Origin: Psychromonas aquimarina ATCC BAA-1526
GTDB lineage: Bacteria > Pseudomonadota > Gammaproteobacteria > Enterobacterales > Psychromonadaceae
Assembly (NCBI RefSeq): GCF_000428725.1
Contig: NZ_AUAM01000036.1
Span: 1-48,811, forward strand
DNA: 48,811 nucleotides
Direction: 5' to 3'
Shown here: one piece after another, positions 1 through 9,390 of the stretch
How positions within the stretch are numbered: position 1 is the stretch's first letter
Layout: each line of letters begins with the position of its first letter
Program-made: the position numbers and the translations under genes
Notes under the pieces: generated by a model
Databases searched by the model: none
What the model saw: the letters and a program-made list of their open reading frames with translations, nothing else
Told to the model about the DNA's origin: nothing

Positions 1-863
1 GCATCAATGGTTAAGGTGCCCAGTGCTGCCGGATTCGTTGAACCCGCCGCTTTAAAGGTACTGTCGTTATTGAAAGTAGTGTTATCCGTGGTATCGACAT
101 CGGTTAAGGTTAATGTGCCCGTCTCTTTTAACTGACCGTTATCAACATCCACATCTTCGATTACTGCACCGCTGTCGCTGTCGCTGCCGACTACACTGAT
201 TTCAGATTTGTCATCTACATCTGTGACATGGATTGTTGAAGTTGTTGTCGCAGTCGCACCGTCATCATCGCTAGTTACAAGGGTAATAACAGCATCACCA
301 TGGAAATTTTCAGCCGGCGTGAAAGTAATAGTACCGTCACTTTCATTAATCGTTACTGTACCTTGATGCGCAGGAACTTCTGCTGTTGTTAAAACAATAG
401 TGCCGTCAATATCAGCGGCAGTATAACTGAGAGTAACACTGCCTCCGTCTTCTTCGATACTGCCGTTTTCAGCGCTTATTGTCGGGCCAAGGTTGGCAGC
501 TTCAATAATTGTCTCGCTGATAATTCCAGACTGCTCTGATAAATTAAAACCTTGCGTTTCGAAATCTGTACTTGCTATGGTTTCTGCGCCGTCACGCGAT
601 AAACTCACCGCAGACGAGCTGCCGCCGTCATTTAAGTTTGTACCCGACGCCGTTACAATCTCTTCAACAGGCTCATCGTTACCTTCAATTGCAGCCTGAA
701 TTTTTTCTATTTCGCTTAACTCTTGTTTTTCAGCCTCTACCGCCAGTTTCTTTTCAGCGGCTTTAGTCAGCTTACTTTCATCTACTGCTGATAACCGGCT
801 GTCTGCCTCGATAGAATCATTCGCTGAAACATCACTGTTGTTAATATTGTTAGTATCGCTCAT
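1..863 (-). CDS. Giant LapA-like repeat adhesin, N-terminal part (runs off window)
   Basis: Open reading frame entering from the left edge with no stop, 287 complete codons visible from an ATG at 863. GGAG lies about 8 nt upstream of the ATG. The first ~50 residues are charged and lack a classical signal peptide, as in type I secreted proteins. Residues ~52-104 resemble the N-terminal retention module of LapA/MpAFP-type adhesins: an IQAAIEGN stretch, a TASG tetrapeptide at 71-74 where LapG-cleaved relatives have a di-alanine TAAG, then a VSLSRDGAETI strand and FET. From ~125 on, VCBS/cadherin-like beta-sandwich repeats begin (EEDGG, FTPAENFHGDA, ITLVTSDDDG). Family knowledge: such proteins are held in the outer membrane by a type I secretion porin and mediate surface or ice/diatom attachment. 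The repeats, C-terminal RTX signal and secretion genes lie outside the window. Confidence 0.82.
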   Translation of the reverse strand, partial: MSDTNNINNSDVSANDSIEADSRLSAVDESKLTKAAEKKLAVEAEKQELSEIEKIQAAIEGNDEPVEEIVTASGTNLNDGGSSSAVSLSRDGAETIASTDFETQGFNLSEQSGIISETIIEAANLGPTISAENGSIEEDGGSVTLSYTAADIDGTIVLTTAEVPAHQGTVTINESDGTITFTPAENFHGDAVITLVTSDDDGATATTTSTIHVTDVDDKSEISVVGSDSDSGAVIEDVDVDNGQLKETGTLTLTDVDTTDNTTFNNDSTFKAAGSTNPAALGTLTID

Positions 864-1739
864 GATTTTTTCTCCGTATTCAGGTAAGAGGCAGTGATGT
901 TTATTATAGCAAAAGCAAGTTGCAGAGCATTTTCAGGTAAAAACAATGACGGCACTAATAAGTTCCTTTTTAATCAATATTATGCAGTATAAATTGAATG
1001 GTATTTGTTAATAAAAAATAGGTGTAATTAAGACAGTAGAAAATAAAAATGGAAGATGACCAAAAAACATACTGTGAAAATTTAGCGGGTGAAAATACAG
1101 CACAATCATAAAACAGTCAATGACACTGCAGGAGTGGAAATATACACAGCAATGCTTAATATTTGACAAAATCAGCATTTGAAAAAATGACATTTTGATC
1201 TGTTAATAATTCAGCCAAACAGTATTTGTAGACTTTTTATATTTTGATTAAATTTAAAGCGGGCATCAGAAAAATAAGCATTCATTTTGTTTCTGCTGAC
1301 AGCACAAAACTCTATTACCCTGTAGAAAGTAATGATTAAATAATTCAAGCAGTTGCTATGTTTACAATATCACCCGATTATATCGAACAATATTTAAACA
1401 GACACTTGTATCGGATGAATAAAAACACAAGGCAGCAGTCAGCGGAATTTTCTGACCTGATACTGAGAATAACATAGGTTAAATATTGAGATTAGAAATA
1501 TAGATAACTGACTGTATTTGCAGTGCGAATTATCTAATTTTGCCATTAAAGCCAGATAACAATCTTATGTCATTTTTTGTAATAAGATGTAACAGAGATT
1601 CTACAGCTGAAGTGTTTCATAATACTTTTGTTATTTTAAGAGAGGAAAAGTAACTATTAGAAGAGCAGTTTTTGTTTACAGAATATACGCGGGTGTTTTT
1701 CAGGCCTCAGGGAAGAAGCCTGGTAAATATCAGCTCTTT
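864..1739. other. 876-nt AT-rich intergenic region upstream of adhesin
   Basis: This stretch lies between the 3' end of the DUF445 gene and the 5' end of the adhesin gene, both leftward, so it should hold the adhesin promoter and leader. It is AT-rich and has no convincing coding frame; a 61-codon leftward frame inside it has no recognisable protein character. A short inverted repeat (CAGGC/GCCTG, about 1702-1723) just past the DUF445 stop lacks a T-run, so I do not call it a terminator. A long leader is usual for regulated giant adhesins, but no specific operator is recognised. Confidence 0.5.
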
Positions 1740-2459
1740 TTAAGCAACAACAAATGCACTGATCAGACCGATCAGACCGCCGAATACGCCGCCCCAGACA
1801 ACCAGCCAGCCAAGGTGCTTTTTAATCATCGCCTGGATAATCTCTTTAACCAGCTGCGGGGTTAATTCATTTAAGCGCTGTTCAATTATCTGCTCAATTT
1901 TACTTAAGATATCCTGCATCGTTTCCGGCTGTTCAATCTCGTCTTTTAACAGGGCGATAAACTTATCATCTTCTGTTAATTCAACAATTGATGTTTTCAT
2001 ATGTTTAATAAAGGGTTCACGCAGCGGTGTTAGTGCTTCTTCGCCGCCGAACATGCCTAACATACCACCGAATGAAGATTCCATAATAACTTTTATTAAA
2101 CCGTCATAGGTCGGGTTAAGATCTACTTTTTCAATAACCGGCTGCAGATTAAGGTGCGTCGGTGAAAGAGAGCCGGCACTTAAAAAACGGTCAACATTTT
2201 CCAAGGTAAAAAACTGATCCATCATTAATGAACGAATACCTTTTTTAAATTCTTCAAAATGTGCCGGAACAACACCAGAACCATATAAAAAAGGTACTTT
2301 TTCAAACAGCATAAAGACAGCTAGCCAGTTGGTTAACGCGCCGGAAAGGGCAAATAATCCAACCATGGTTAAAACAGCTGCTAACTCTGTTTCCCCCTGC
2401 ATTAACCCGGCAGTTAGAATTAATGCCGCGGTTAAGTTAGTCATCAAACTCTTGTTCAT
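1740..2459 (-). CDS. DUF445 family membrane protein
   Basis: A 239-residue protein with hydrophobic segments near the N-terminus (about 5-22 and 25-55) and at the extreme C-terminus (the last ~22 residues, LVVWGGVFGGLIGLISAF), and a soluble middle. The segment GALTNWLAVFMLFEKVPFLYG followed by GVVPAHFEEFKKGI is the typical DUF445 signature. A longer frame begins at a TTG at 2483, but the ATG at 2459 has AGGA five bases upstream and starts MNKSLMTNL, so I prefer it. The molecular function of DUF445 proteins is unknown; membrane location is inferred from the segments. It is separated from the nusB end by a MITE-like element, so it is probably its own transcription unit. Confidence 0.8.
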   Translation of the reverse strand: MNKSLMTNLTAALILTAGLMQGETELAAVLTMVGLFALSGALTNWLAVFMLFEKVPFLYGSGVVPAHFEEFKKGIRSLMMDQFFTLENVDRFLSAGSLSPTHLNLQPVIEKVDLNPTYDGLIKVIMESSFGGMLGMFGGEEALTPLREPFIKHMKTSIVELTEDDKFIALLKDEIEQPETMQDILSKIEQIIEQRLNELTPQLVKEIIQAMIKKHLGWLVVWGGVFGGLIGLISAFVVA

Positions 2460-2551
2460 TTTTATTCCTATTTTCTGACTCAATTTTGAACGAAAAAAAA
2501 TCCAGTCACTATCTGCACTTTATACTTCATGCACACAGGTACTGGATTGTA

Positions 2552-2816
2552 TATACCCAAACCACTTGAAGATGCAGATTCAGAGCTTAGCTCGGAAGTC
2601 AGAACAAGGCACAATATGCAGAGAATGGTTATTCCCTTTTCAAATATTGTAACGCCGTGCTGATTTTCGAGCTAGGCTCCCGCAGGGCAAGGCGAGAGTC
2701 AACCATCTTCAGCGTTATAAAACCTTGATGTAGAATGCTAGACCTGCGGCTTTATGCCTTGAATCTAGTCACCTCTCGACTTGCTGATTCCTGCATCTTC
2801 AAGTGGCTTGGGTATA
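2552..2816. mobile_element. MITE-like element, 265 bp, 25-bp terminal inverted repeats
   Basis: The left end (2552-2576) begins TATACCCAAACCACTTGAAG and the right end (2792-2816) is its reverse complement with 24 of 25 positions matching. The interior has no coding frame. It contains a stretch (about 2613-2650, GGTTATTCCCTTTTCAAAT then TAACGCC) resembling the interior of the second element at 16241-16407. It sits just beyond the nusB stop codon and could provide the 3' end of the riboflavin operon transcript. Elements with these ends are, to my knowledge, common in Vibrio, Shewanella and Psychromonas intergenic regions. Confidence 0.8.
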
Positions 2817-2829
2817 AAACAGCTTTCAA

Positions 2830-3261
2830 TTAATCGTTAGCAGTTTCTTCACGTAACTTTAAGCTGCGCAGTGCTTTATCTAAAACACCATTTACAAACT
2901 TATAAGATTCGTCGGTAGCAAAATCTTTCGCTAATTCAATCGCTTCATTTAATACCACTTTATGCGGCACATCGGTGCGGCAGGTTAACTCAAACATTGC
3001 GATACGTAATACTGCAAGATCAACCATATCAACATCACTGATTTTACGAGAAAGATACGGAGATAGTTTTTCATCTAAAGATTCAACACGGTGAACAACA
3101 CCCGTTAATAGCTCTTTAAAGTATGGAACATCTGTTTTTGCAAAATCCTGATCAACAGTAAACTGATCAATAATCTGACCAACATTCAGTTGAGTGATCT
3201 GCCACTGGTAAACCGCTTGTACTGCAAATTGACGAGCGCGACGGCGCTCTGCAGGTTTCAT
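2830..3261 (-). CDS. nusB: Transcription antitermination factor NusB
   Basis: A 143-residue all-helical RNA-binding antitermination factor, which acts with NusE (S10) at boxA of rRNA operons. The N-terminus MKPAERRRARQFAVQAVYQWQ matches the arginine-rich start of the family and the C-terminus carries the conserved AIELAKDFATDESYKFVNGVLDKA. The frame could start two codons earlier at 3267, where the ATG overlaps the ribH stop by one base. The ATG at 3261 aligns with the E. coli start (MKPAARRRAR) and has AGGA eight bases upstream. It is translationally coupled as the last gene of the nrdR-rib-nusB operon. Confidence 0.95.
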   Translation of the reverse strand: MKPAERRRARQFAVQAVYQWQITQLNVGQIIDQFTVDQDFAKTDVPYFKELLTGVVHRVESLDEKLSPYLSRKISDVDMVDLAVLRIAMFELTCRTDVPHKVVLNEAIELAKDFATDESYKFVNGVLDKALRSLKLREETAND

Positions 3262-3266
3262 TTTCA

Positions 3267-3734
3267 TTATCCTAATTCCGCCATAACATTAACCATTTCC
3301 AGGGCACCTAAAGCAGCTTCACTGCCTTTGTTGCCCATTTTAGTGCCTGCACGTTCGATTGCCTGATCAATTGAATCAGTTGTTAATACACCAAATGCTA
3401 CTGGTACATCAAAATCCATCGATACTTGTGCAAGGCCTTTATTACATTCATTAGCAACAAACTCAAAATGCGGTGTTCCACCACGAATGACCGTACCTAA
3501 TGCGATAATTGCATCGTATTTTTTTGATGCTGCAACACGCTTAGTTGCAAGTGGAAGCTCAACAGCACCTGGTACACGAACCACAGTGATATTATCGTCT
3601 TCAACCTGACCTGTACGTTTAAGGGTATCAATTGCGCCCGCTAATAACTGCTCATTAATAAAGCTGTTAAAACGAGAGATTACGATTGCGATTTTCGCCT
3701 GTGGAGCAGCTAGGCCACCTTCAATTATTTTCAT
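3267..3734 (-). CDS. ribH: 6,7-dimethyl-8-ribityllumazine synthase
   Basis: A 155-residue lumazine synthase, condensing 5-amino-6-ribitylaminouracil with 3,4-dihydroxy-2-butanone 4-phosphate in the penultimate step of riboflavin synthesis. Family marks visible: [18 protein letters not shown] near residue 20, [12 protein letters not shown] near 55, the substrate-loop [16 protein letters not shown] around 80-95 with the catalytic histidine, and [16 protein letters not shown]. Length fits the family. It sits 83 nt after ribBA and overlaps nusB by one base; no FMN riboswitch is seen in the gap. Confidence 0.97.
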   Translation of the reverse strand: MKIIEGGLAAPQAKIAIVISRFNSFINEQLLAGAIDTLKRTGQVEDDNITVVRVPGAVELPLATKRVAASKKYDAIIALGTVIRGGTPHFEFVANECNKGLAQVSMDFDVPVAFGVLTTDSIDQAIERAGTKMGNKGSEAALGALEMVNVMAELG

Positions 3735-3817
3735 TTTCTACCCTTATTGCAAAATTTTGTGCATTCTAGCACATTTTATCTGTTTGTTAAGATAACGATC
3801 GTACTGTCAGTGAATGA

Positions 3818-4924
3818 TTACTCAGTGATGTAATCAACCACTTCCAGACCAAAGCCACCCAGTGCATGATATTTTTTCTCAGAACTTAAAAGTGCCATTT
3901 TATGCACGCCTAAATCACGTAATATTTGCGAACCGACACCAACACGACGGCTTGCCCCCTGCGGTTTAGAGGCAACACGCTCTCCCGCATCCTGCTTAGC
4001 GATATGTTTAACCTGTTCGATTAACGACTCCGCTGTTTCCTGATGACCTAACATCACCAGTACGCCGCCGTCTTCTGCTAAACGCTGCATTGCATTACTT
4101 AAAGGCCAGGTACGAGCACCTAAACGGTCAGAGAAAAAGTTATCGCTGAAAGTGTTCTGTAAATGAACACGAACATTGGTAGTCGCGCCTTCTTTTATCT
4201 CACCGTTTACTAAAGCAAAATGAACCTGCTTATCAATGGTGTCCTGATATGCGACTAAATCAAAATCACCAAACTCAGTCGGTAATCTGCAGCTGCTGAC
4301 ACGCTCAATGGTTGTTTCATTGTTATTACGGTATTCGATTAAATCGGCAACTGTACCTAGTTTCAGGCCGTGTTTTTCAGCAAACAGTTCCAGATCAGCA
4401 CGGCGCGCCATGGTGCCGTCTTCATTTAATATCTCAACAATCACACCAGCCGGCTCTCGACCTGCTAAGCGTGCTAAATCACAGCCCGCTTCCGTATGAC
4501 CAGCACGTGTTAATACACCGCCGGCCTGCGCTTTAAGCGGGAATATATGACCAGGCATCACAATATCAGTAGGTTTTGCATCTTTAGCAATGGCGGCCTG
4601 AACAGTGACAGCACGGTCGGCAGCTGAAATACCGGTAGTGACCCCTTCAGCAGCTTCAATTGAAACCGTAAAGTTGGTAGAAAAAGCCGCAGTATTATCA
4701 TCAACCATTAACGGCAGCTTTAACTGCTCACAACGGGCTTCAGTCAGAGTTAAACAGATTAAACCGCGCCCGTTAGTCGCCATAAAGTTAATCGCTTCAG
4801 GTGTCACCAGATCGGCGGCCATGATCAGATCACCTTCATTTTCACGGTCTTCATCATCCATTAAAATAACCATTTTACCTAAACGGATGTCTTCAATAAT
4901 CTCAGCGGTAGTATTTAATTTCAT
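3818..4924 (-). CDS. ribBA: 3,4-dihydroxy-2-butanone-4-phosphate synthase with degenerate GTP cyclohydrolase II-like domain (RibBX type)
   Basis: A 368-residue two-domain protein. Residues 1-~200 are a complete DHBP synthase with the acidic loop [10 protein letters not shown] at 23-32 and [20 protein letters not shown], converting ribulose 5-phosphate to the four-carbon riboflavin precursor. Residues ~208-368 have the GTP cyclohydrolase II fold, but the zinc-binding segment, normally with three cysteines after VRVHSEC, reads [19 protein letters not shown] and has no cysteine. GCHII activity is therefore unlikely, and a separate ribA is expected elsewhere. This matches the RibBX variant described in Proteobacteria such as Shewanella. 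It lies between ribE (25 nt upstream) and ribH in the same operon. Confidence 0.93.
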   Translation of the reverse strand: MKLNTTAEIIEDIRLGKMVILMDDEDRENEGDLIMAADLVTPEAINFMATNGRGLICLTLTEARCEQLKLPLMVDDNTAAFSTNFTVSIEAAEGVTTGISAADRAVTVQAAIAKDAKPTDIVMPGHIFPLKAQAGGVLTRAGHTEAGCDLARLAGREPAGVIVEILNEDGTMARRADLELFAEKHGLKLGTVADLIEYRNNNETTIERVSSCRLPTEFGDFDLVAYQDTIDKQVHFALVNGEIKEGATTNVRVHLQNTFSDNFFSDRLGARTWPLSNAMQRLAEDGGVLVMLGHQETAESLIEQVKHIAKQDAGERVASKPQGASRRVGVGSQILRDLGVHKMALLSSEKKYHALGGFGLEVVDYITE

Positions 4925-4949
4925 GTTTATTCCTATTCGGTTTTCCGGC

Positions 4950-5615
4950 TTAACCTAAGAACCCGCTGCGGGCGAGCAGGTCCATTGTTGATTTATTTTT
5001 ATTTTTAGTACTTTGTGAAGCTTGTTCACCTAACATCAGACGCTCTAAATAGCGTGCGATTACATCAACTTCTAAATTAACCTGAGTGCCGACTGCATAA
5101 TTGACCATATTAGTCTGGGCGATAGTATGCGGAATGATGGTTAATTTAAAAGAGGCACCGTCAATTTCATTCGTGGTCAAACTAATACCGTCAACGGTAA
5201 TTGAACCTTTTTCTGCAATATACTTAGCTAATTCATCGGGCGCTTTAATCCAGTATTCAACTGCACTGCCAAGCGGTGTAATCGCAGTAATTTCTCCCAC
5301 GCCGTCAACATGACCGCTGACAATGTGACCGCCGAAACGGTCATTCATCTGCATCGCTTTTTCCAAGTTAACAGCAAAGCCGGTTTTGATCTGTGCAAAA
5401 CCGCTGCGTTTAATTGTTTCATAAGAGACATCAGCATCAAAACCGTGTGCAGTTAAGCTGGTGACCGTTAAACACACACCGTTGTTAGCTATGCTGTCAC
5501 CTAACTTAACATCACTAAGATCCAGACTTCCTGAATCGACACTAATGGTCATATCTTTTTCATTGTGTTTAATTGCAGTGACGTGCCCCACTGCAGCTAT
5601 GATGCCTGTAAACAT
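4950..5615 (-). CDS. ribE: Riboflavin synthase, alpha subunit
   Basis: A 221-residue riboflavin synthase that dismutates two lumazine molecules into riboflavin. It has the two lumazine-binding barrel repeats: [12 protein letters not shown] ... [16 protein letters not shown] ... [15 protein letters not shown] in the first and the weaker [16 protein letters not shown] ... HTIAQTNM in the second. A C-terminal tail of ~25 residues rich in Ser/Lys/Asn follows, slightly longer than in E. coli. The ATG begins one nucleotide past the ribD stop, so the two are coupled. Some species call this gene ribC. Confidence 0.96.
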   Translation of the reverse strand: MFTGIIAAVGHVTAIKHNEKDMTISVDSGSLDLSDVKLGDSIANNGVCLTVTSLTAHGFDADVSYETIKRSGFAQIKTGFAVNLEKAMQMNDRFGGHIVSGHVDGVGEITAITPLGSAVEYWIKAPDELAKYIAEKGSITVDGISLTTNEIDGASFKLTIIPHTIAQTNMVNYAVGTQVNLEVDVIARYLERLMLGEQASQSTKNKNKSTMDLLARSGFLG

Positions 5616-5616
5616 A

Positions 5617-6762
5617 TTAATCTCGATTACTTATAAGTCGGATATCGTTACCAATTATCGCCACATCTTTAAGCGTTAACTGCACAACATCCTCCATTTT
5701 GGAATAGTTGGGTAAGTTTACTAAGTTTCTCGCCTGATCGCCCATTAATTTTGGTGCCTGATAGAGTATAAATTCGTCAACCAGTTGATTATTGAAGAAC
5801 TCACCCGCGAGTTTAGCGCCGGCTTCAACCCAAAGATCATTAATTTCATATTTATTGAGCTGGCTGAGTAAAAGATTCAGGTCGATCCGCCCATGCCCGT
5901 CATCACTGCCGATAACCTGTTCCACTTGTGCTTTGCAGGCAATCGCGCCTAAATCATCACGCGGTTTCAATGACACTAAAAGTACCAGGCCTTCAAGGGA
6001 AAATAATTTTTCATCCAGATTTAATTTATTATGTGAGTCTAAAATAATACGAATCGGCTGACGCACTGAGCCGCCGTCAATTTCGCCGTTAAACATTGGT
6101 GCTTGTTTTAATTCTTCATAACGCACGTTTAAACTCGGATTATCGGCAATAACAGTACCGCTGCCGGTTAACAGCGCACTCTGCATAGCGCGGTAATACT
6201 GCACATCCACACGAGCATCCGGACCGGTGATCCACTGGCTCTGACCATTTTTCAATGCGGTTTTACCGTCCAGGCTCGAGGCCAGTTTAACTGTCACGCG
6301 CGGCTGCTTAACCTGCATGCGTTTAATAAAACCACGATTCAAATTAAGCGCTTCATTTTCTAATAAACCGACATCCACCTGAATACCCGCTTCCTGTAAA
6401 ATAGCAATGCCCCGGCCGGCTACTTTTGGATTAGGATCCACCATAGCAATAACTACGCGTTTTACACCGGCTTCAACCAGCGCTAAAGCACAGGGAGGAG
6501 TTCGGCCGTAATGAGAGCACGGCTCTAATGTTACATAACAGGCTGCATTAACGGCTTTTGTCTGGGCAATAGCCAGAGCATTTATTTCTGCATGGGGTAA
6601 ACCGGCTTTTTTATGAAAACCTTCGCCGACAATAATATTATTCGCGGCAATAACACAGCCCACATTAGGATTCGGTGATGTCGTAAAACGACCTTTTTTA
6701 GCTAACTCAACGGCATGCGCCATGTAGTGTTTATCTTGCTCAGTGAAATTTGCAGTATGCAT
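5617..6762 (-). CDS. ribD: Bifunctional riboflavin biosynthesis deaminase/reductase RibD
   Basis: A 381-residue bifunctional enzyme for the second and third steps after GTP opening. The N-terminal cytidine-deaminase-type domain has the zinc site HAE (GLPHAEINAL) and PCSHYGRTPPC. The C-terminal reductase domain starts near RVTVKLASSLDGKTALKNGQSQWITG (about 154-178) and ends with WVEAGAKLAGEFFNNQLVDEF. Both active-site regions look intact. It follows nrdR by 109 nt and is coupled to ribE. Confidence 0.97.
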   Translation of the reverse strand: MHTANFTEQDKHYMAHAVELAKKGRFTTSPNPNVGCVIAANNIIVGEGFHKKAGLPHAEINALAIAQTKAVNAACYVTLEPCSHYGRTPPCALALVEAGVKRVVIAMVDPNPKVAGRGIAILQEAGIQVDVGLLENEALNLNRGFIKRMQVKQPRVTVKLASSLDGKTALKNGQSQWITGPDARVDVQYYRAMQSALLTGSGTVIADNPSLNVRYEELKQAPMFNGEIDGGSVRQPIRIILDSHNKLNLDEKLFSLEGLVLLVSLKPRDDLGAIACKAQVEQVIGSDDGHGRIDLNLLLSQLNKYEINDLWVEAGAKLAGEFFNNQLVDEFILYQAPKLMGDQARNLVNLPNYSKMEDVVQLTLKDVAIIGNDIRLISNRD

Positions 6763-6871
6763 GAAGTTACCATAGGTAAAAGCGATGCAGGCAGGTTATA
6801 CCAGATCCACTAATTATCTATTCATTTAATTAATGTAACTAGTATTAAAACCTGTCCGACAGCTGAAATTA

Positions 6872-7321
6872 TTATTTATCTAATTTGGCAATCTCTTCGC
6901 CAAACTCTTTTACATCTTCGAATGAACGATATACAGATGCAAAACGAATATAAGCGATCTTATCTAAACTTTTAAGTAATTCCATCACTAATTCGCCGAC
7001 CATTTTTGATTCAACTTCCCGCTCACCTGTGGCGCGTAATGTTGATTTCAGTTTATTAACGGCGCCTTCAATGGCTTCAATGCTTACCGGTCTTTTTTCC
7101 AGCGCCCGGTTAATACCCACCAGCAGTTTATCATCGTTAAAAGGTTCACGACGACCGTCTGATTTAATTAAACGAGGCATCACCAGCTCAGCCGCTTCAA
7201 AAGTTGTAAAACGTTCATGGCATTCATTGCATGAACGACGGCGGCGCACTTGAGAACCTTCAGCAACTAATCGAGAGTCGATAACTTTAGTATCCTGCGC
7301 GCTACAAAAAGGACAGTACAT
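6872..7321 (-). CDS. nrdR: Transcriptional repressor NrdR
   Basis: A 149-residue regulator of ribonucleotide reductase genes. It has an N-terminal zinc ribbon (C3 and C6, and C31 and C34 in [12 protein letters not shown]) with RRRRS between, and an ATP-cone domain from about residue 49 ([30 protein letters not shown]). In E. coli and many gammaproteobacteria nrdR leads the ribD-ribH-nusB cluster, as here. It is probably the first gene of the leftward rib operon; no nrd genes occur in the window. Confidence 0.97.
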   Translation of the reverse strand: MYCPFCSAQDTKVIDSRLVAEGSQVRRRRSCNECHERFTTFEAAELVMPRLIKSDGRREPFNDDKLLVGINRALEKRPVSIEAIEGAVNKLKSTLRATGEREVESKMVGELVMELLKSLDKIAYIRFASVYRSFEDVKEFGEEIAKLDK

Positions 7322-7343
7322 AATTTCTCACTTTACTTTGCTA

Positions 7344-7670
7344 TTAAATATATTCATTTTTAAAATTTTTATAACTATCTATACGGGTGAAATTAATTTT
7401 ATCAATCCGTAATGAATCAATTCCAGTTTTTTGTAACTGCATACCTGAAATCCGTATTCCTAAATCAACATTAGGGCTGGGTATTAACAGCTTTTCCCCT
7501 GGCGAAGATACTTGTGCCGATAATTTTTGAGCAGACGGTAAAAGTAAATCAAAGCTCACATCCAATTCAGGGAAAAACGTTGAGAATTTATCATGAATCC
7601 AGCCTGCAATGGGAATATAAATCTCGTCTGGATCCCGTTTTCGACTACCCGCCGTACATTGATTAACCAC
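7344..7670 (-). CDS. Small uncharacterised protein, possibly the 3' remnant of a frameshifted gene
   Basis: A 108-codon frame starting at a GTG at 7670 with no good ribosome binding site. Its sequence (IYIPIAGWIHDKFSTFFPELDVSFDLLLP ... NVDLGIRISGMQL) looks like a real secreted or membrane-associated beta-rich protein rather than a shadow. Immediately upstream the same frame has stop codons (TAA at 7695-7697 and 7725-7727), while an overlapping frame (7556-7774, TTG start) carries RIKKTLYLPLSAK, which could be a broken signal peptide. The two frames together suggest a short lipoprotein damaged by a frameshift. I do not recognise the family. It lies between the nrdR start and the glyA terminator. 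Confidence 0.35.
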   Translation of the reverse strand: MVNQCTAGSRKRDPDEIYIPIAGWIHDKFSTFFPELDVSFDLLLPSAQKLSAQVSSPGEKLLIPSPNVDLGIRISGMQLQKTGIDSLRIDKINFTRIDSYKNFKNEYI

Positions 7671-7799
7671 ACAACTGACAAAGAGATTCTTGTTTTAGCA
7701 GATAAAGGTAAATACAGCGTTTTTTTAATCCTAGGCTGCTGATTAAATAAGCTGTTAACTTTTATCAAAACCAAAGAGGATCAGTACTTTTTAACGTTA

Positions 7800-7830
7800 A
7801 AAAAAAACCGCACAAAAGTGCGGTTTTTTA
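7800..7830 (-). terminator. Rho-independent terminator of glyA
   Basis: A perfect hairpin AAAACCGCAC-AAAA-GTGCGGTTTT. On the minus strand the T-rich right arm continues into a T-run, placed about 20 nt past the glyA stop codon. A-rich flanks on both sides could allow bidirectional use. Confidence 0.9.
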
Positions 7831-7849
7831 GAGGCTGAGTCCGAGATAC

Positions 7850-9115
7850 TTAACCGTAAACCGGGCACTCTTTGCAGAATACTGCAACTTTAGCTTTAAC
7901 TGTTTCAATAACCGCAGCTAGTTTTTCTTCATCTTTAACAGCATCAAGAATGTCACAAATCCAGCCGGCAAGTTCAGCAGCCTGTTGTGCATTAGCACCA
8001 CGACGAGTGAATGCAGGTGTACCGATACGCAGACCAGAAGTTACAAACGGAGAACGCGGATCATTTGGTACTGAATTTTTGTTAACAGTAATGTGTGCAT
8101 TACCAAGCGCTGCATCAGCTTCTTTACCTGTAATATCCTGCGCGATTAAATCAACTAGGAAAAGGTGGTTTTCAGTGCCGTTAGAAACGATTTTGTAACC
8201 GCGTTCCTGGAATACTTTAACCATTGCTTTAGCGTTATCTAAAACGCCCTGCTGGTAAACTTTAAACTCAGGCTCAGCACACTCTTTAAAAGAAACCGCT
8301 TTAGCAGCGATAACGTGCATTAACGGGCCGCCCTGACCGCCGGGGAATACAGCAGAGTTTAGTTTTTTCTCAATTGCTTCATTGGCTTTAGCAAGAATAA
8401 GACCGCCGCGTGGACCGCCTAATGTTTTATGTGTTGTGGTTGTTACCACATCAGCAAACGGTACCGGATTAGGGTAAAGACCGGCAGCCACAAGACCGGC
8501 AACGTGTGCCATATCAACAAACAGGTAAGCTCCGACTTTGTCTGCGATTTCGCGGAACTTAGCCCAGTCTACGATGCCAGAGTATGCAGAGAAACCTGCA
8601 ACAATCATTTTTGGCTTATGTTCAACGGCTAAAGCTTCAACTTCAGCGTAGTCGATCATGCCTGATTCCGGGTTAATACCGTACTGAACGGCATTGTAAA
8701 TTTTACCTGAAAAGCTTACCGATGAACCGTGCGTTAAGTGACCGCCGTGAGCAAGGCTCATACCTAAAACAGTATCGCCAGGAGCACAAAGTGCCTGGTA
8801 AACAGCACTGTTTGCTTGAGAACCGGCATGCGGCTGCACATTTGCGTAATCTGCACCAAATAAAGATTTAGCACGTTCGATTGCTAGCGATTCTGCAACA
8901 TCAACATACTCACAGCCGCCGTAATAGCGTTTGCCGGGGTAACCTTCAGCATATTTGTTTGTTAACTGACTACCTTGAGCTTCCATTACACGTGGGCTTG
9001 TGTAATTTTCTGATGCGATAAGTTCAATGTGGTCTTCTTGACGCTGAACTTCATCAGTAATTGATTGCCATAATTCCGGATCGTAATCTGCAATATTCAT
9101 ATCGCGGTTAAACAT
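7850..9115 (-). CDS. glyA: Serine hydroxymethyltransferase
   Basis: A 421-residue PLP enzyme that interconverts serine plus tetrahydrofolate with glycine plus 5,10-methylene-THF. The N-terminus [16 protein letters not shown] aligns with E. coli MLKREMNIADYD, supporting this start, and GGAG sits 7 nt upstream. Conserved blocks: [50 protein letters not shown], and [14 protein letters not shown] with the PLP lysine at residue 230. It is a single-gene unit with its own terminator. A PurR-like box lies about 75 nt upstream. Confidence 0.98.
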   Translation of the reverse strand: MFNRDMNIADYDPELWQSITDEVQRQEDHIELIASENYTSPRVMEAQGSQLTNKYAEGYPGKRYYGGCEYVDVAESLAIERAKSLFGADYANVQPHAGSQANSAVYQALCAPGDTVLGMSLAHGGHLTHGSSVSFSGKIYNAVQYGINPESGMIDYAEVEALAVEHKPKMIVAGFSAYSGIVDWAKFREIADKVGAYLFVDMAHVAGLVAAGLYPNPVPFADVVTTTTHKTLGGPRGGLILAKANEAIEKKLNSAVFPGGQGGPLMHVIAAKAVSFKECAEPEFKVYQQGVLDNAKAMVKVFQERGYKIVSNGTENHLFLVDLIAQDITGKEADAALGNAHITVNKNSVPNDPRSPFVTSGLRIGTPAFTRRGANAQQAAELAGWICDILDAVKDEEKLAAVIETVKAKVAVFCKECPVYG

Positions 9116-9184
9116 GCGTATCTCCTGCTTAGTATGGTGGGTATTCAGTTAAATCAAATTGATTTTCTTGATGCAGCGCATTTT

Positions 9185-9200
9185 ACGCAAACTTTTGCCC
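9185..9200. promoter_or_regulatory. Candidate PurR box upstream of glyA
   Basis: ACGCAAACTTTTGCCC matches 13 of 16 positions of the palindromic PurR consensus ACGCAAACGTTTGCGT and lies 70-85 nt before the glyA start. E. coli glyA is PurR-regulated, so the position makes sense, but the central CG step is CT here. This is inference from one site. Confidence 0.45.
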
Positions 9201-9390
9201 CTTGCATAGGATAAAAAGCGTGAATAATTTTGTAACTAAACTTGAACAGAATTAATAGCCGTTTATTTAATTACATTTATCTTATTCTCCGGCTACACAG
9301 GGGATAGTTACAGCATTTCAAACTGATAGAAACAGTGAAAGGCTCCGGTAAATCAGATTAAGAGAGGTTTATTAAAGTATTTTCGATAAC

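Noticed and set aside
1008..1193. 61-codon leftward ORF in the adhesin upstream region
   Set aside because: AT-rich, no ribosome site and no protein-like pattern.
4308..4958. Plus-strand ORFs opposite ribBA
   Set aside because: They are antisense shadows of a strongly conserved enzyme gene.
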